Positions 31,370-40,088 of a stretch of DNA of 64,000 bases are shown here, one piece after another. The stretch is from positions 1 through 64,000 of the forward strand of contig JAHEAY010000238.1 in the NCBI GenBank assembly GCA_024642485.1, in the 5' to 3' direction. The number at the start of each line of letters is the position of its first letter. Within the stretch, counting starts at the first letter, position 1. The notes under the pieces are model-generated. The model searched no databases. It was not told where the DNA came from and worked only from the letters and a program-made list of their open reading frames with translations. The translations under genes were made by a program, and so were the position numbers. Source of the DNA: Cytophagaceae bacterium. GTDB lineage: Bacteria > Bacteroidota > Bacteroidia > Cytophagales > Spirosomataceae.

Positions 31370-32052
31370 AAGAACGAATAGAAAACCAATTTTATTTGAT
31401 AGATAAACCACTTACGTGGACATCATTTGATGTGGTGAAAAAGTTGAAAAATCTAGGCCGGTTCAAAAAAATCGGACATGCTGGAACGCTTGATCCCTTA
31501 GCTACGGGTTTGTTGATTATTTGTGTAGGTAAGCACACTAAGAAAATCGATTATTTTCAAAGTTTACCTAAAACCTATACTGGAACGTTGGTCTTAGGAA
31601 AAACTACTCCCTCTATTGATTTGGAAACGGATTTCAATGGAGAATTCCCTGTCGATCATATTGATACATCATTGATTCAGTATACTATTGCAACGAAACT
31701 GAGTGGAGATATTAAGCAGGTCCCTCCTATTTATTCGGCCATTAAATTGGATGGAAAACGCTTATATACACATGCTCGACAAGGAGTTCAAGAGGAAGAA
31801 TTAAACATCAAGATTCGCGATGCGAGTATTTACAGATTTGACGTTAATACGGCTAATTTTCCTGAAATTGACTTTGAAATTGAATGTTCAAAAGGAACTT
31901 ATATACGTTCTATCGTACGTGATTTAGGCGAATTATTGCAATCAGGTGCATATTTAAAGAAACTTGTTCGTACCAAAATTGGTGAGTATGATGTGAAAAA
32001 TGCACAATCAGTCGAATCCTTTAATAAAGAAATTTATGCGAGTTTATCGTAA
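31354..32052 (+). CDS. truB: tRNA pseudouridine(55) synthase
   Basis: KIGHAGTLDPLATGLLIICVGKHTKKI; VPPIYSAIKLDGKRLY. Confidence 0.94.
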   Translation: MDELVEERIENQFYLIDKPLTWTSFDVVKKLKNLGRFKKIGHAGTLDPLATGLLIICVGKHTKKIDYFQSLPKTYTGTLVLGKTTPSIDLETDFNGEFPVDHIDTSLIQYTIATKLSGDIKQVPPIYSAIKLDGKRLYTHARQGVQEEELNIKIRDASIYRFDVNTANFPEIDFEIECSKGTYIRSIVRDLGELLQSGAYLKKLVRTKIGEYDVKNAQSVESFNKEIYASLS

Positions 32053-32977
32053 TCTGAACGATATAGATGTCGAATTCACCGATTGTGTCATCACTGTAGG
32101 TATGTTTGACGGCTTACACCTGGGTCACATGAGTGTATTGAATAAAGTTTTAGAAATTAGTAAGTTAAATAATATTCCCTCAGTTGTTTTAAGTTTCGCT
32201 AATCATCCGCAATCGCTATTTAATCCGAATGCGACTATTAGTTCTTTATCAAATCTCGATGAAAAAACGGAACGATTAGCAGAATTAGGAATTGACTTTC
32301 TCATAGCCATTCCATTCGATTCGTTTATTGCCAGCTTGAGCGCTAATCAGTTTACGACATCGATTTTAATTGACTTATTGCATGTCAGTCATATTGTATT
32401 CGGCTACGATAATCATTTTGGGCAAAATAGAGAGGGTTCAAAGTCATATATTGACTCAAATTTTCCGAACATAAAGACCCATCGAATTCAGGAATCAATT
32501 CTCAATAATGAAGTTGTAAGTAGTTCGCTAATAAAAAATAAAATTAGTCTTGGTGAAGTAAGGCAGGCTTCTATTTTGTTGAATTATCCGTATGCATTAA
32601 CGGGTAAAATTATAAAAGGCGATCAATTAGGCAGAACCATTGGCTTTCCTACAGCTAATTTGCAGATATCGAATTCAGAAAAATTGATTCCAGCATTTGG
32701 GGTATATTTAACTAAATCTTTTGTTTCAGGTCAAGAATACTATGGAATGACAAATATTGGGGTTCGACCAACTGTGACAAATATCCGAGAGCTTAGAATC
32801 GAAACACATTTATATGATTTCGATATGGAAATTTACGGAGAGCTTATCAAAGTTGAATTTCTCGACCGATTACGTGATGAAAAGAAATTTGACTCTTTCC
32901 CTGCTTTAGTTGAGCAATTAAATCATGACCAAATTCACGCCAAAGCGTTGTTAGCACAAATTCATATAGCTTCCTAA
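32036..32977 (+). CDS. ribF: Bifunctional riboflavin kinase / FAD synthetase
   Basis: TVGMFDGLHLGHMSVL; GDQLGRTIGFPTANL; start at MRVYRN. Confidence 0.94.
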   Translation: MRVYRNLNDIDVEFTDCVITVGMFDGLHLGHMSVLNKVLEISKLNNIPSVVLSFANHPQSLFNPNATISSLSNLDEKTERLAELGIDFLIAIPFDSFIASLSANQFTTSILIDLLHVSHIVFGYDNHFGQNREGSKSYIDSNFPNIKTHRIQESILNNEVVSSSLIKNKISLGEVRQASILLNYPYALTGKIIKGDQLGRTIGFPTANLQISNSEKLIPAFGVYLTKSFVSGQEYYGMTNIGVRPTVTNIRELRIETHLYDFDMEIYGELIKVEFLDRLRDEKKFDSFPALVEQLNHDQIHAKALLAQIHIAS

Positions 32978-34030
32978 AAATTTAATTTCATCAGCTTTTG
33001 ATTGCAAAATAGTATTGATTTCTACATCTAATTTATTTCCCTCTACGTCAATAAAGAACCAGAATTTAAATTCATTGGTGTCTTTCTGAGGTCTAGATTC
33101 AATTTTTAATAAATTGATTTTCTTTTCTTCAAATTCCTTTAACAGTTTCAAAAGAGTTCCTGGTTTGTCATCGTCTTTTAATTTAACGGCTAAAGTAGTT
33201 TTATCACGATTAGTTTTCTTTAAGTTCTCAACTTTAGAGATGATAATAAATCGTGTTTGATTGCTGTCGTTATCTTGAATATTATCAAACAAGATAGGGA
33301 CATGATAAATTTTAGCAGCAATATGCGAGCATAGCGCAGCAGTTCCTGGATTTTCAGAGGCTAGTTTTGCTGCTTTTGAGGTAGAGTCAACTTGAACAAA
33401 GAAGTCATCAGATTTAGAAGCAAAGTAATCTTGCGTAAATCCTTGACATTGGTTGAATGCAATATCTTTAGAATAAATACGCGAGATGGCATTGATGTCG
33501 TGCTCCTTCGTTGCCAAACAAAAATTAACAGGAATAATAATTTCCGATATTATATAGAGTGATTTTTCGTTTAACAAATCAAGTGTTTCCTTGACCATTC
33601 CCTCTTGATTATTCTCTATAGGTACAATGCCGTATTTAGCTCTACCTGAGTCGACAGAATCAAATATTGACTTAATGGAAGGTAAAGAAATATAATCAGC
33701 TACAGCTCCAAATCTAGACTCAGCAGCCTGATGCGTAAAACTACCCTCAGGCCCTAAAAAACTAATAATTTCAGGAAGTTCTAAATTTCGTGATACGCCA
33801 AAAATTTCTAAAAATATAGCTTCAATTGCCTCCTTTCTTAATTTTCCCGTCGGCTTGCTTGCTAATCGATCGATGATTTCTTTTTCTCTATCAGGATGAT
33901 ATATTGCTGTACTATTTTGTTTTTTAATACTTCCAATTTCTTCAACAATATTCATCCGATTAACTAATAATTGTAAAATAGAATCATCAATTAAATCTAT
34001 TTTTTCACGGAGAGAATTTATGTTGTCCAT
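32951..34030 (-). CDS. pheA: Bifunctional chorismate mutase / prephenate dehydratase
   Basis: N-terminal chorismate mutase helix NSLREKIDLIDDSILQLLVNRM; FLGPEGSFTHQAA; C-terminal ACT domain with KIESRP. Confidence 0.93.
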   Translation of the reverse strand: MDNINSLREKIDLIDDSILQLLVNRMNIVEEIGSIKKQNSTAIYHPDREKEIIDRLASKPTGKLRKEAIEAIFLEIFGVSRNLELPEIISFLGPEGSFTHQAAESRFGAVADYISLPSIKSIFDSVDSGRAKYGIVPIENNQEGMVKETLDLLNEKSLYIISEIIIPVNFCLATKEHDINAISRIYSKDIAFNQCQGFTQDYFASKSDDFFVQVDSTSKAAKLASENPGTAALCSHIAAKIYHVPILFDNIQDNDSNQTRFIIISKVENLKKTNRDKTTLAVKLKDDDKPGTLLKLLKEFEEKKINLLKIESRPQKDTNEFKFWFFIDVEGNKLDVEINTILQSKADEIKFLGSYMNLC

Positions 34031-34085
34031 TAATTTTTATGTGCTATATTTTAACAAAATTAGTACATTTGGCCTAAATATTGGT

Positions 34086-34100
34086 TAAATGTAACATTTA
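34086..34100. promoter_or_regulatory. Perfect palindrome TAAATGT-A-ACATTTA upstream of glycosyltransferase gene, candidate operator
   Basis: 7-bp arms, 1-nt centre, 12 nt before the ATG; TACATTTG -7-like box at 34064-34071. Confidence 0.4.
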
Positions 34101-34111
34101 TATTAAAAGGA

Positions 34112-35203
34112 ATGATGAGGAGAAAAAGGATATATTTTTTTGTAAATGATTTTGGTTTAACTGGTTCTGAGACATTATTAAGTCAATTCATATCTGATTT
34201 AAGTAAAGATAAACGCTATCAAATATTTGTTGTTACTACAGGTAAAAATTCTAAGTCTGAATTAGAATTAACAAATGATATTGTATTTAAGTCTTTTAAT
34301 AAGGATTTTTCTTTCGTAGAAAAGGTACTTTTCAAGGTTGGGGTTAATGTATTTAAATATAAGTTAAAGAAACTATTTAGCGGATTATCTCCCGATATAG
34401 CATATTTAAACACTGTAAATAATGCATATTTAATACCCTATATCTCCCAATTTAACCTTGTAAATATCCTTCATGTACATGAACTGTTAATGGGATTAAA
34501 TTCCTTAGACAAAAAGAGTTTTTCTAATATGATTCATCTGACTGATGAATTAGTTACCTGCTCGGATTTAGTTACAAATCTGTATGAAGATATATATACA
34601 AAAAAAATCACCCAAATAAATTCAATTCCCAGCTTTAAAAACTTTGATTCCAATGGTCCTTTAGAAAATGATTATGAGGCTGACTCTCAAAAATATAAGA
34701 TTGCATGTGCTGGAACAATTTGTTATCGTAAAGGATTTGATCGTTTTTTAGAAATTGCGGAGCGATTAGATTCAGAGAAATTCACCATGTATTGGTTTGG
34801 TAAATTCGATGAATCAGCTTATTCAGAATGGGTTAAACTTAAACTTCAATTGCCCAAATTTCAACATGTAGTTATTATTTCGCTCCCAAGTCAAATTGCA
34901 TATTTACATGCGCTTTCTAAATGTGATTTGTTCCTATTTACTTCAAGGGAGGAATCTATGGGAATGGTATTATTCGATGCCATGCACGCAAATTTACCTA
35001 TAATAAGTTTAGAGGAGAATGGGTCAAAATTGATCTTAGATAAGGGGAAAGGCCAACTTATTGGAACAAATGATATTGTAAACATTCATAACATTGTCCT
35101 TGATTCAATAGAGTCTAAAAGTGAAAAAACTAAAAATTCAGTAACTGAAAATCACTACCAGGTTGAATTTGCTAAGTTTGCTCAACTCTTTGAGAAGTAT
35201 TAA
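34112..35203 (+). CDS. Glycosyltransferase family 4-like protein
   Basis: YFFVNDFGLTGSETLLSQFI N-terminus; CDLFLFTSREESMGMVLFDAMHANLPIIS donor-binding motif. Confidence 0.87.
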   Translation: MMRRKRIYFFVNDFGLTGSETLLSQFISDLSKDKRYQIFVVTTGKNSKSELELTNDIVFKSFNKDFSFVEKVLFKVGVNVFKYKLKKLFSGLSPDIAYLNTVNNAYLIPYISQFNLVNILHVHELLMGLNSLDKKSFSNMIHLTDELVTCSDLVTNLYEDIYTKKITQINSIPSFKNFDSNGPLENDYEADSQKYKIACAGTICYRKGFDRFLEIAERLDSEKFTMYWFGKFDESAYSEWVKLKLQLPKFQHVVIISLPSQIAYLHALSKCDLFLFTSREESMGMVLFDAMHANLPIISLEENGSKLILDKGKGQLIGTNDIVNIHNIVLDSIESKSEKTKNSVTENHYQVEFAKFAQLFEKY

Positions 35204-36345
35204 TTAATACTTTTAATTCTTTTAAGTTTATCTATCTTTTTGAAGGTTAGCCGATCTACTTTACCTGAATCAATTCGCTTAGATAATAAATAGGCAATAA
35301 GGCAATAGGCTAAAAACGTGAAAAAGAAAATAAGCAGTAACCGATTTATTGAGTATTTCTCAAGAAATGTAATGTAAATAACAATAAAAATTAAATTACT
35401 GGTTACTAAACTAAATGTTGCTTTTACATGAGAAAAGCCATTATCAATTAAGATGTGATGTAAGTGTTTTCGATCACCTATAAATGGCGATTTACCTTCC
35501 AATAATCGAATTACAAACATTCTTAATGTATCAAAAAGGGGCAGTAATAATATGCTAATTACTAATAAAGGGGCATTTTTATCTAGTTGAGGATTTACTA
35601 CATATGAAGAATTAATATGTATATATTTTATAGAAAATATTGAAATTAAGAATCCGACAATTAGTGAACCCGTATCTCCCATAAATATTTTATTTTTTAT
35701 CGACCAATTGTACCGTAAAAAACCAATTAATGAACCAGATAATGCTGCTGCTAAAACAGCATAAGAATATTCATTAAGTCGATAAAATAAAAAAACAAAT
35801 ATTGAACTTATAAGTAAGCCCACCATTCCTGCTAATCCGTCGATCCCGTCTATTAGATTAATTGCATTAATTAAAGTAATAAATATAAATATCGTGAATA
35901 TTAGTCCATAGGTAAATGGTACAAAAGTGATATTTAGAATTCCGTATAAGTTTATGATACGCAAATTGGATAATCCAATGACGAGGACAGATGCTGCTAT
36001 TTGGACGAACAATTTTTTTCTTGGCGATAATATCAAGATATCATCTTTAATTCCTAGAAAAAAGAGAATTATTAGTGCAGAAACGGTTAAATGCAACTCA
36101 TGACTTTCATTCGGAGTTTCCCAAATGAAATAGGTAATCAACGTTGCGGCGAATATTGCGATACCTCCAAGTGTAGGGGTTAATTCTTCATGTGAACTCC
36201 TTTGTTCAATAGTAGCCATTAAGTCCTTCAATCTGCTAATATTAATGATTACAGGGATTGCTGTAAGGGTAATTAATAAGGAGATAATAATGGATAGATA
36301 AATTTGAATATTTACGTCGTTAAATATGGAATTAACATTTATCAT
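35200..36345 (-). CDS. MraY/WecA-family undecaprenyl-phosphate glycosyl-1-phosphate transferase
   Basis: PTLGGIAIF; NLIDGIDGLAGMVG; FMGDTGSLIVGF; GDRKHLHHILID. Confidence 0.92.
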   Translation of the reverse strand: MINVNSIFNDVNIQIYLSIIISLLITLTAIPVIINISRLKDLMATIEQRSSHEELTPTLGGIAIFAATLITYFIWETPNESHELHLTVSALIILFFLGIKDDILILSPRKKLFVQIAASVLVIGLSNLRIINLYGILNITFVPFTYGLIFTIFIFITLINAINLIDGIDGLAGMVGLLISSIFVFLFYRLNEYSYAVLAAALSGSLIGFLRYNWSIKNKIFMGDTGSLIVGFLISIFSIKYIHINSSYVVNPQLDKNAPLLVISILLLPLFDTLRMFVIRLLEGKSPFIGDRKHLHHILIDNGFSHVKATFSLVTSNLIFIVIYITFLEKYSINRLLLIFFFTFLAYCLIAYLLSKRIDSGKVDRLTFKKIDKLKRIKSIN

Positions 36346-36346
36346 A

Positions 36347-36898
36347 TTACTTGGTTATATTTCTGTCTTTAGTGCTGCCGTTTGAATTGTATATTGTATA
36401 AGCCTTTAAATCTTTTGAAGCAATTGAATTCATACCTAAAACAGCATGTGTTCCCACATTTACTCCACCCGTTACAATAGCCTTTGCACAAATCCAAACA
36501 CCATCTTCAATTTTAATTGGCTTCGAAATTAAGGGAAAATCAGTTAAATCATATCTATGATTTCCTGTGATTAATAATGCACCTTGTGAAATACAGACAT
36601 TACTACCAATCGTTATTTTGGAAATATTGTCTAACCAAACTTCCTCCCCTAACCATACTAAATTTCCAATTTCTAATTCCCAAGGAAATTTAATTTTTAC
36701 CCAAGGTTTAATGATACATTTAACCCCGATTTTAGCACCAAATAATTTCAATAATGATACTTTGAAAATGTTTGGATAAGGAATATTTGTTAAAAAAAAG
36801 ATGTTTGAAATCAAAAGCCAAATCAAATATTTAACCTTCAATTTATAATTTTGAAATAGTACATGCCTGAAAGAATTCAATTCAACTTTTTGCGACAT
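36347..36898 (-). CDS. WcaF-like putative colanic acid biosynthesis acetyltransferase (left-handed beta-helix)
   Basis: Hexapeptide repeats; PWELEIGNLVWLGEEVWLDNISKITIGSNVCISQGALLITGNH. Confidence 0.85.
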   Translation of the reverse strand: MSQKVELNSFRHVLFQNYKLKVKYLIWLLISNIFFLTNIPYPNIFKVSLLKLFGAKIGVKCIIKPWVKIKFPWELEIGNLVWLGEEVWLDNISKITIGSNVCISQGALLITGNHRYDLTDFPLISKPIKIEDGVWICAKAIVTGGVNVGTHAVLGMNSIASKDLKAYTIYNSNGSTKDRNITK

Positions 36899-36899
36899 A

Positions 36900-38213
36900 T
36901 TATTTTAATATATATTGATTTGATTTAACATTCATAAACCTAATGAGTATTAAATAAAAAATCCAATAAATTGTATCAACAGGTCTTCCTGACGTGAAAA
37001 GCGTTATAAATACGTTCAAGTATATAAGCCCCAGAAAATTTTGAAATATACTTGATGATCTGATGCTGATAGTAACGCTGTAAAGTATGTAAAGATTAAA
37101 TAAGATAAAAAGAAACAAACCAAAAAGTCCAAAATTTACCCAAGCTTCCAAAACAGGAATATCTAAGTATCGATATTTAAATCCATTACCAAGGATAAAA
37201 TTATACGGTTTATAAAAGAATTCTTTTTGCACGAATTCAATACTGTTTACACGCCCCATAGCACTTGGATCGTTGTCACCGGCCTTACCCATTGTGACAC
37301 CTGTGTTAATCGCACGATTTACAACATATAAAATTTGATCGTAATACATGGTAATCTTATCAATGATTTGATACTTATCATTGAAATAAATTAATGACGA
37401 TATAACGACTAAATAGTACCCTTTAACCACATTTTTGTGAGAATATTCTACATGATCAATTTTATTTCTTTTAAGGAATAAAAAGAAAAATAAAATTACA
37501 ACTAAGGAGATTAAGTTTCCCCTTGTTTGCGTTAAAACGAGAACAACAAAACTGAAAATAAAATTAAAATGAGCTAGTATTGCTACTAATTTGCTTTTAC
37601 CTCCAACTAAATTAAGCTGTTTTTTAAGCATCAATAACAAAGATATAACCATACCAATCACACCATTACGACCATATATTTGAGGATTACCTGAAAAATC
37701 ACCCGAACTCTGTGAATTATATTGGACGGTAGCTCTAGCGCCCAAAACATAATTAGGATTAGTGCTTATAGAATAGATAAGGGCCACATTAACGAGTAAT
37801 GTACAAATAAGAATATAGAAGGGGAGGTAATTTTGTATTTCATCGTCTGTTCTAAGGAGTAATAAAATTAAAACAAACAATATTCCAAAATTTATTACAT
37901 CAGAAGAAAAAGCATTTTTCTCCAAATTAAATATCAAAAAGTATACGAAAGCTAAACCTAAAAAAAAATAGCCCAGAAAGGCCAAAACAATATTTTGAGA
38001 TTTGAAGAAGCTTAAGGGCTTCGAATTCAACATGAGGAAACAACCTAAAATATAGGATAATCCTGTAAATATGGTGGAATTACCAAAACCTAATAAATCA
38101 CGAAAGAAAAAAATGAGTGGTGGACCAATCCAGATGAGCGTTAATCCAATAGCTTGGCGATTGAGTGTAAATTTATTTGCGGTCATCATAAAATACATGC
38201 ATAAACTACACAA
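36900..38213 (-). CDS. O-antigen ligase/polymerase-like multi-TM protein; true start may be at 38186-38189
   Basis: About 10-12 predicted TM segments; polysaccharide gene neighbourhood. Confidence 0.68.
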   Translation of the reverse strand: MCSLCMYFMMTANKFTLNRQAIGLTLIWIGPPLIFFFRDLLGFGNSTIFTGLSYILGCFLMLNSKPLSFFKSQNIVLAFLGYFFLGLAFVYFLIFNLEKNAFSSDVINFGILFVLILLLLRTDDEIQNYLPFYILICTLLVNVALIYSISTNPNYVLGARATVQYNSQSSGDFSGNPQIYGRNGVIGMVISLLLMLKKQLNLVGGKSKLVAILAHFNFIFSFVVLVLTQTRGNLISLVVILFFFLFLKRNKIDHVEYSHKNVVKGYYLVVISSLIYFNDKYQIIDKITMYYDQILYVVNRAINTGVTMGKAGDNDPSAMGRVNSIEFVQKEFFYKPYNFILGNGFKYRYLDIPVLEAWVNFGLFGLFLFILFNLYILYSVTISIRSSSIFQNFLGLIYLNVFITLFTSGRPVDTIYWIFYLILIRFMNVKSNQYILK

Positions 38214-38217
38214 AATG

Positions 38218-38291
38218 TGATTCCGTTTGGATTCGAACCAAAGACCTACTGCTTAGAAGGCAGTTGCTCTATCCAGCTGAGCTACGGAACC
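38218..38291 (-). tRNA. tRNA-Arg (TCT)
   Basis: GGTTCCGTAGCTCAGCTGGATAGAGCAACTGCCTTCTAAGCAGTAGGTCTTTGGTTCGAATCCAAACGGAATCA; full cloverleaf. Confidence 0.96.
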
Positions 38292-38349
38292 CAAAATTAA
38301 AAAGTCAATTTAGCTAAATGTGCAAGCACTCTTAACTAAATTGACTGTG

Positions 38350-38423
38350 TCGGGGTGGCAGGATTCGAACCTACGACCTCTTGGTCCCAAACCAAGCGCG
38401 ATACCGGGCTACGCTACACCCCG
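38350..38423 (-). tRNA. tRNA-Pro (TGG)
   Basis: CGGGGTGTAGCGTAGCCCGGTATCGCGCTTGGTTTGGGACCAAGAGGTCGTAGGTTCGAATCCTGCCACCCCGA. Confidence 0.96.
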
Positions 38424-38433
38424 AAAAACACTG

Positions 38434-38520
38434 CGGAGAGAGAGGGATTCGAACCCTCGGAACCGTTTCCAGTTCGCATGTTTAGCAAACATGTCCTTTC
38501 GGCCTCTCAGGCATCTCTCC
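38434..38520 (-). tRNA. tRNA-Ser (GCT)
   Basis: GGAGAGATGCCTGAGAGGCCGAAAGGACATGTTTGCTAAACATGCGAACTGGAAACGGTTCCGAGGGTTCGAATCCCTCTCTCTCCG; class II variable arm. Confidence 0.96.
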
Positions 38521-38593
38521 TAGCATTTAAGAGAGTACAAAAATAAGATTATTTATTTAAGATGCCAAATATCTGGCTAAAAAAAACAAATAA

Positions 38594-40084
38594 TTATAGG
38601 TCAAAAGATGAAATTGTTTTTCCTGGTAAATTCGTTTTACCCATCAAACTTAAATCTACTTGTCGAGCAGCTTCTCTACCTTCTGATATTGCCCAAACGA
38701 CTAACGATTGTCCTCTACGAGCATCGCCAGCAGTAAATACCTTGTCTACCAGGGTTTTATAATTAGGATTCGCGGCAATGTTTCCTCGCTCATCCAAATT
38801 TCCTCCTTGATTTTTCAATTCGTCAATCAAATTAGCATGATCCGTATGTAAGAAACCAGCAGCAATTAAGGCCAAGTCACAAGGTATTTCACGAATATTA
38901 ATAATTTCTTGCTCAAGCTTACCATTTACATTTTTCATCGAAATATCTCCAATAACCAATGCCTTCAATTCACCTTTTTCATTCTTTACAAATTCTTGCA
39001 AGGAAATCGACCACAAACGCTCCGCTCCTTCCTCATGAGAAGTTGAGGTACGTAACATGTTAGGCCAATTAGGCCAAGGTGTATTTTCAGCACGGTCAAC
39101 CGGTGGCTTCGGCATAACTTCAATCTGCGTGATTGACTTAGCTTTATGACGATTGGATGTTCCGACACAATCTGAACCTGTATCTCCCCCACCAATTACA
39201 ACAACATGTTTACCTGTTGCTAAAATCTCTCCATGCGAATAACTTTCACCTTTATGATTTTTAACCACCTCAATCCCTGATACACGCTTATTTTGTTGGG
39301 ATAAAAACTCCATCGCTGGAAATATACCAATGGCATCATTTCCTTTTGCTTGAATCAATCGTGGTGTTGTTGATCCTGTTGTCAATACAATTGCATCAAA
39401 TTCTTGCTGTAATTTGGCTAATTTAATGTCTTGACCAATAGCTGTATTTGTTTTAAACTCAATACCTTCTTGTTCCATGACAGCCACTCGGCGATCAATA
39501 GTCGATTTATCTAATTTAAAATCAGGAATACCAAAACGTAATAAACCACCGATGCGGTCTGCGCGCTCAAAAACAGTCACTAAGTGGCCGGCTTTGTTTA
39601 ATTGGCTTGCCGCTGCTAAACCTGCTGGTCCTGAACCAACTACGGCTACTTTTTTACCCGAGCGCTTTGCTGGTGTTTGAGGAACAACCCAGCCTTCTGC
39701 ATAAGCCTTTTCAATAATTGATTTTTCAATCATTTCGATTGCTACCGCTGGCTTATTAATTCCCAATACACATGCTGATTCACAAGGTGCAGGACAAATA
39801 CGTCCTGTAAACTCAGGAAAGTTGTTAGTTGAAACTAATATTTCAAATGCATATTTCCAGTTCTGCTCATATACAGCATCATTGAACTCAGGAATGATAT
39901 TCCCTAGTGGGCAACCATTGTGACAAAATGGTGTACCACAATCCATGCACCGACTAGCCTGCGCCTCAGTATCTGTAGGACTTGCTAATAATTCAATTTC
40001 CTTATAGTCCGTAACTCGTTCTGAAACAGGACGTTTTAATGCTGTTCTCCGATCAACTTCTAAAAATCCAGTTGGCTTCCCCAT
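38594..40084 (-). CDS. gltD: Glutamate synthase small subunit
   Basis: CMDCGTPFCHNGCPLGNIIPEFND; VAVVGSGPAGLAAASQL; VVVIGGGDTGSDC. Confidence 0.95.
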   Translation of the reverse strand: MGKPTGFLEVDRRTALKRPVSERVTDYKEIELLASPTDTEAQASRCMDCGTPFCHNGCPLGNIIPEFNDAVYEQNWKYAFEILVSTNNFPEFTGRICPAPCESACVLGINKPAVAIEMIEKSIIEKAYAEGWVVPQTPAKRSGKKVAVVGSGPAGLAAASQLNKAGHLVTVFERADRIGGLLRFGIPDFKLDKSTIDRRVAVMEQEGIEFKTNTAIGQDIKLAKLQQEFDAIVLTTGSTTPRLIQAKGNDAIGIFPAMEFLSQQNKRVSGIEVVKNHKGESYSHGEILATGKHVVVIGGGDTGSDCVGTSNRHKAKSITQIEVMPKPPVDRAENTPWPNWPNMLRTSTSHEEGAERLWSISLQEFVKNEKGELKALVIGDISMKNVNGKLEQEIINIREIPCDLALIAAGFLHTDHANLIDELKNQGGNLDERGNIAANPNYKTLVDKVFTAGDARRGQSLVVWAISEGREAARQVDLSLMGKTNLPGKTISSFDL

Positions 40085-40088
40085 TTTA

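Noticed and set aside
38320-38546. Two plus-strand ORFs (67 and 63 aa) at the tRNA array
   Set aside because: They are translations of the antisense of tRNA-Pro and tRNA-Ser; a classic spurious annotation (AGFEPTTS..., ERDSNPRN...)
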